A DNA stretch of 7,167 nucleotides from DAOQAU01 sp964640325 (lineage in GTDB: Bacteria > Cyanobacteriota > Vampirovibrionia > Gastranaerophilales > Gastranaerophilaceae), in NCBI GenBank assembly GCA_964640325.1, contig CAZXID010000043.1, positions 1-7,167 on the forward strand, written 5' to 3'. The notes beneath the pieces were generated by a model. That model made no database searches. It saw only the letters and a list, made by a program, of their open reading frames with translations, and was not told where the DNA came from. Of this stretch, positions 4,634 through 7,167 are shown piece after piece; position 1 is the first letter of the stretch, and each line of letters starts with the position of its first letter. Both the position numbers and the translations under genes were made by a program.

Positions 4634-6582
4634 CGGTTAAAATTATTAAAAAAGCTGTGAATACTGATTTGCACAATGAATTAAAAGAAATTCAAGAGTT
4701 TATTGACAGTCAAAAAAATATGGCAGACTATATGCAATATTCTCTCGAAAAATATCGGGGGCTTGAGGCTGTAATTGATGATCATAACAATATTAAAATG
4801 GCTTATGATGAGGTTCTTGCATATATAAATTACTTCGCATCAGCGCTGCAAAAGCTTGGTACAAGTCCAAAAGATTTTATATCCTTTTTTTCAGAAAACA
4901 ACGGTTTGCATTTTATTTGTAATCAGGGAATTATAAAAGCCGGCGCCTGCTCTGTTTTAAGGGGAGCGGTTGCGCCGTTAAATGAGCTTGAATATATCCT
5001 TAATCACAGCGAGAGCAAAGCTCTTATTATTAGTGATTATAAAATTTTGAATACACTTGAATCGACCATAAATAACAACAACAATCTTAAATTCATTGTT
5101 GTGCTTTTTGCGAAAAAGGACAAACCCTCGGAGGTAAAAATTCCGGTTTATACTTTTGATGAATTTATTGAAATTGGCAAGAACAATAGTTTTATAAAGC
5201 CGGAAATTAATCCTGATGATAATCTCACAATGCTTTATACTTCAGGTACAACCGGAGTCCCAAAAGGAGTTTTGCTTTCCCATAGAAACTTGTTGTCTCA
5301 AATAAAGCCGATAGAATACGGGTTAAAAGTTGAGGTCGGTGAAAGGTCACTGCAAATTCTTCCGGTCTGGCATGCTTATGAGATGACTACTCAAATAATA
5401 TTTTTTGCAAACGGGTTTCATCTTCATTTTACTTCAATACCTTATTTGAAAGATGATTTGCTAAAATATGATATTGATATTTTTATGTCTGTTCCCAGAA
5501 TTTGGGAAGCTATAAGGCTTGGTATTTACCAAAAACTGAAACAAAAATCCAAAATAGGTTATTTTATTTTTGATTTTGCCGTTAAGAACAGTATTCGTTA
5601 TAAAATTCATAAAATGTACTGTGAAGAAAGAACACCCAATAAAATGACAAATTACAATCTTGTAATGAGGTTTTATCATTTTATAGCGCGTTCTTTCAGA
5701 AAACCGTTGCACTTTTTTTGCACAAATACTCTTTATAAAAAAATTAAAAACGCAACAGGTTTGAACTTCAGGGCATCTTTTTCGGGCGGAGGGGCGCTTT
5801 CGCTTCAAGATGAATTGTTTTATGATGCAATCGGCGTGAATATCAGGATAGGATACGGGCTAACAGAAACTTCCCCTGACTTAACTCTCAGACATGCAGA
5901 TGATAAAAATTATTTGTGCTCTGCAGGAAAACCTATAAAAGGGACAGAAATTAAAATTGTTGATCCTGAAACATTTATTGAGCTTGGAATTTTTCAAAAA
6001 GGGCTTGTGTTGGTGAGAGGCCCGCAAGTTATGAAAGGTTATTATAAAGACGAAGAGGCTACAAAAAAAGTCATTGATGCAGAGGGTTGGTTTAATACCG
6101 GTGATTTGGGATGGTTGACGGTTGATAATCATCTTGTCCTTGTAGGAAGGATGAAAGAAACAATAGTTTTATCAAGCGGAGAAAACATTGAGCCTTTGCC
6201 TATAGAGGAAGCTTGTTTGCAAAGCAGTTATATTGAGCAAATCGTTTTGGTGGGTCAGGATAAAAGTTCGGTCGGTGCGCTTGTAGTTCCGACAAAAGAG
6301 GCTTTGGAGAAGTGCGGCATTGCTGTCAACGAACTTCACAAAGGCGCCAATTTATCTATTAAAAACCCTGATTTGAAAGAATTGATTAAAAAAGAAATTA
6401 ATAATTATATAAAACTAAAACCAAATTTGCAAAATGCTGAAAGAATTAAAACTTTTGAAATTATAAAAGAAGCATTTAACCAAGAAAACGGGCTTTTAAG
6501 CCAAACAGGAAAAACCAAGCGTAACGTTATTTTTGATAAGTATAACGATACTATTTCCAAAATGTTTGCTGAAAAAAAATAA
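4630..6582 (+). CDS. aas: Acyl-ACP/acyl-CoA synthetase, cyanobacterial Aas type (AMP-forming)
   Basis: This 650-residue enzyme of the adenylate-forming (ANL) superfamily activates fatty acids with ATP through an acyl-AMP and passes them to a thiol carrier. Motifs in order are the phosphate loop TSGTTGVPKG (204-213), LPVWHAYE (244-251), SVPRIWE, GYGLTETSP (408-416), GWFNTGDLGW (486-495, Asp492 expected to contact the ribose), GRMKETIVLSSGENIEP (506-522) and LSQTGKTKR near the C-terminus, with Lys628 as the likely catalytic lysine. As recalled, the stretch from GLVLVRGPQVM to QIVLVGQD closely follows cyanobacterial Aas, which recycles free fatty acids onto ACP, so ACP is the likelier acceptor. 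Long-chain acyl-CoA ligase is the alternative. ATG 4630 is chosen, with a weak TGGA five bases upstream; an in-frame TTG at 4606 would add eight residues but has no ribosome site. No transmembrane helix is evident; peripheral membrane association is likely. Confidence 0.9.
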   Translation: MTVKIIKKAVNTDLHNELKEIQEFIDSQKNMADYMQYSLEKYRGLEAVIDDHNNIKMAYDEVLAYINYFASALQKLGTSPKDFISFFSENNGLHFICNQGIIKAGACSVLRGAVAPLNELEYILNHSESKALIISDYKILNTLESTINNNNNLKFIVVLFAKKDKPSEVKIPVYTFDEFIEIGKNNSFIKPEINPDDNLTMLYTSGTTGVPKGVLLSHRNLLSQIKPIEYGLKVEVGERSLQILPVWHAYEMTTQIIFFANGFHLHFTSIPYLKDDLLKYDIDIFMSVPRIWEAIRLGIYQKLKQKSKIGYFIFDFAVKNSIRYKIHKMYCEERTPNKMTNYNLVMRFYHFIARSFRKPLHFFCTNTLYKKIKNATGLNFRASFSGGGALSLQDELFYDAIGVNIRIGYGLTETSPDLTLRHADDKNYLCSAGKPIKGTEIKIVDPETFIELGIFQKGLVLVRGPQVMKGYYKDEEATKKVIDAEGWFNTGDLGWLTVDNHLVLVGRMKETIVLSSGENIEPLPIEEACLQSSYIEQIVLVGQDKSSVGALVVPTKEALEKCGIAVNELHKGANLSIKNPDLKELIKKEINNYIKLKPNLQNAERIKTFEIIKEAFNQENGLLSQTGKTKRNVIFDKYNDTISKMFAEKK

Positions 6583-6597
6583 TATATTCTTTTAATG

Positions 6598-6627
6598 TTG
6601 ACAATTTTGTCTTTTACATTGTAGAAT
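6598..6627 (+). promoter_or_regulatory. Strong promoter of folK, giving a leaderless mRNA
   Basis: A perfect -35 TTGACA (6598-6603) is followed after 18 bases by the -10 TAGAAT (6622-6627, 5/6 match). Only seven bases separate the -10 from the folK ATG at 6635, so transcription should begin at or within a base of the start codon. There is no Shine-Dalgarno sequence before the ATG, which agrees. The -35 begins 15 bases after the stop of the acyl synthetase gene. Confidence 0.7.
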
Positions 6628-6634
6628 TAATATT

Positions 6635-7141
6635 ATGACTATTGTTTATTTATGCTTGGGTTCAAACAAAGGAGATAGAGTGGGCTACGTTCAGCAGGCC
6701 ACGAGTCTTTTAGGCGAAATTGAAGGCTGCAGTATTATAAGAACCTCATCACTTTATGAAACTCAACCTTGGCTTGAAGTAGACACTCAATGGTATGTTA
6801 ATGCCGTTATGGAAATAAAAACATCTTTAACACCATCTGAATTAATGAATGAATGTCTAAGGGTTGAAAAACAGCTTGGAAGAAACAGGCAGGAAGAAGG
6901 TTTTCAAGGTGACAGAACCATTGACATAGATATACTTTTTTACGGAAAAAATATAATAAAAGAAGATAATCTTGAAATCCCTCATAAATATTTGGATAAG
7001 CGTGCATTTGCGCTTGTGCCTATGCTTGAATTAAATCCTGATTTTGTTCATCCTAAATTAAACAAAAATATTTCAAAGCTTCATGAAGAACTTGAAAATC
7101 CTGAGATGGTACTTCTTTACGGGACAAAATTTGAAGAGTAA
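6635..7141 (+). CDS. folK: 2-amino-4-hydroxy-6-hydroxymethyldihydropteridine pyrophosphokinase (HPPK)
   Basis: This 168-residue cytoplasmic enzyme transfers pyrophosphate from ATP to 6-hydroxymethyl-7,8-dihydropterin, the step before dihydropteroate synthase in folate synthesis. The family pattern is complete: LGSNKGDR (8-15), SSLYETQPW (38-46), Asn56, EKQLGRNR (78-85), DRTIDIDILFYG (93-104) with the magnesium-binding Asp97 and Asp99, IPHKYLDKRAF (115-125), and HPKLN near the C-terminus. The length is normal for a stand-alone HPPK with no fusion to FolB or FolP. It has its own promoter and apparently no untranslated leader. Other folate genes are not in the window, although one could follow beyond 7167. 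Confidence 0.96.
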   Translation: MTIVYLCLGSNKGDRVGYVQQATSLLGEIEGCSIIRTSSLYETQPWLEVDTQWYVNAVMEIKTSLTPSELMNECLRVEKQLGRNRQEEGFQGDRTIDIDILFYGKNIIKEDNLEIPHKYLDKRAFALVPMLELNPDFVHPKLNKNISKLHEELENPEMVLLYGTKFEE

Positions 7142-7154
7142 TGTAATAAACAAA

Positions 7155-7163
7155 AAGGCGGGT
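7155..7163 (+). promoter_or_regulatory. Possible ribosome-binding site for a gene starting beyond the window
   Basis: AAGGCGGGT, 13 bases after the folK stop, is unusually purine/G-rich for this AT-rich region and resembles a Shine-Dalgarno sequence. A start codon would lie just past the window edge, making the next gene part of a folK transcript. It cannot be confirmed here. Confidence 0.3.
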
Positions 7164-7167
7164 CAAA

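Noticed and set aside
1..7167. CRISPR array, transposon, phage or defence genes
   Set aside because: No direct-repeat series, transposase, integrase or phage protein is visible; apart from two unrecognised proteins, the genes are housekeeping functions.

Overview
The window is an AT-rich bacterial chromosome segment with every gene on the + strand. The best lineage clue is the acyl-activating enzyme at 4630-6582. As far as I can recall the sequences, its C-terminal half (GLVLVRGPQVM, TGDLGWLT, SSGENIEPLPIEEACL, QIVLVGQD) follows the cyanobacterial acyl-ACP synthetase (Aas) very closely. With the low GC, the absence of any photosynthetic gene and an Asn-rich protein start followed by FQAKK at 3449, this suggests a non-photosynthetic cyanobacterial relative such as the gut Melainabacteria/Gastranaerophilales. 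That placement is inference; no search was run.

Layout. 1-189 is a promoter/leader with two copies of an operator-like palindrome (TTGTWACAA). 190-675 encodes an unrecognised 161-residue protein with an internal 47-residue repeat, closed by a textbook terminator (709-745). 778-3020 is a compact run of three genes: a LipM-type octanoyltransferase (lipoate attachment), a long-chain polyprenyl diphosphate synthase with an altered second aspartate motif, and signal peptidase I. 3021-3448 holds a degenerate tRNA-Met-like remnant, an intact elongator tRNA-Met(CAU) and small hairpins. 3449-4513 encodes an unfamiliar membrane protein with an HEIGH zinc-protease motif. 4630-6582 is the Aas-like acyl-ACP/acyl-CoA synthetase, preceded by a possible 20-codon upstream ORF whose stop overlaps its start. 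6635-7141 is folK (folate synthesis), with a strong promoter placed so that the mRNA would be leaderless.

The genes are mostly housekeeping functions tied to envelope and cofactor metabolism: lipoylation, polyprenyl lipid, protein export processing, fatty-acid activation and folate. I see no phage, transposon, CRISPR array or defence system. The less ordinary items are the membrane HEIGH protein, the repeat protein, the tRNA remnant, the candidate leaderless starts and the altered prenyltransferase motif.
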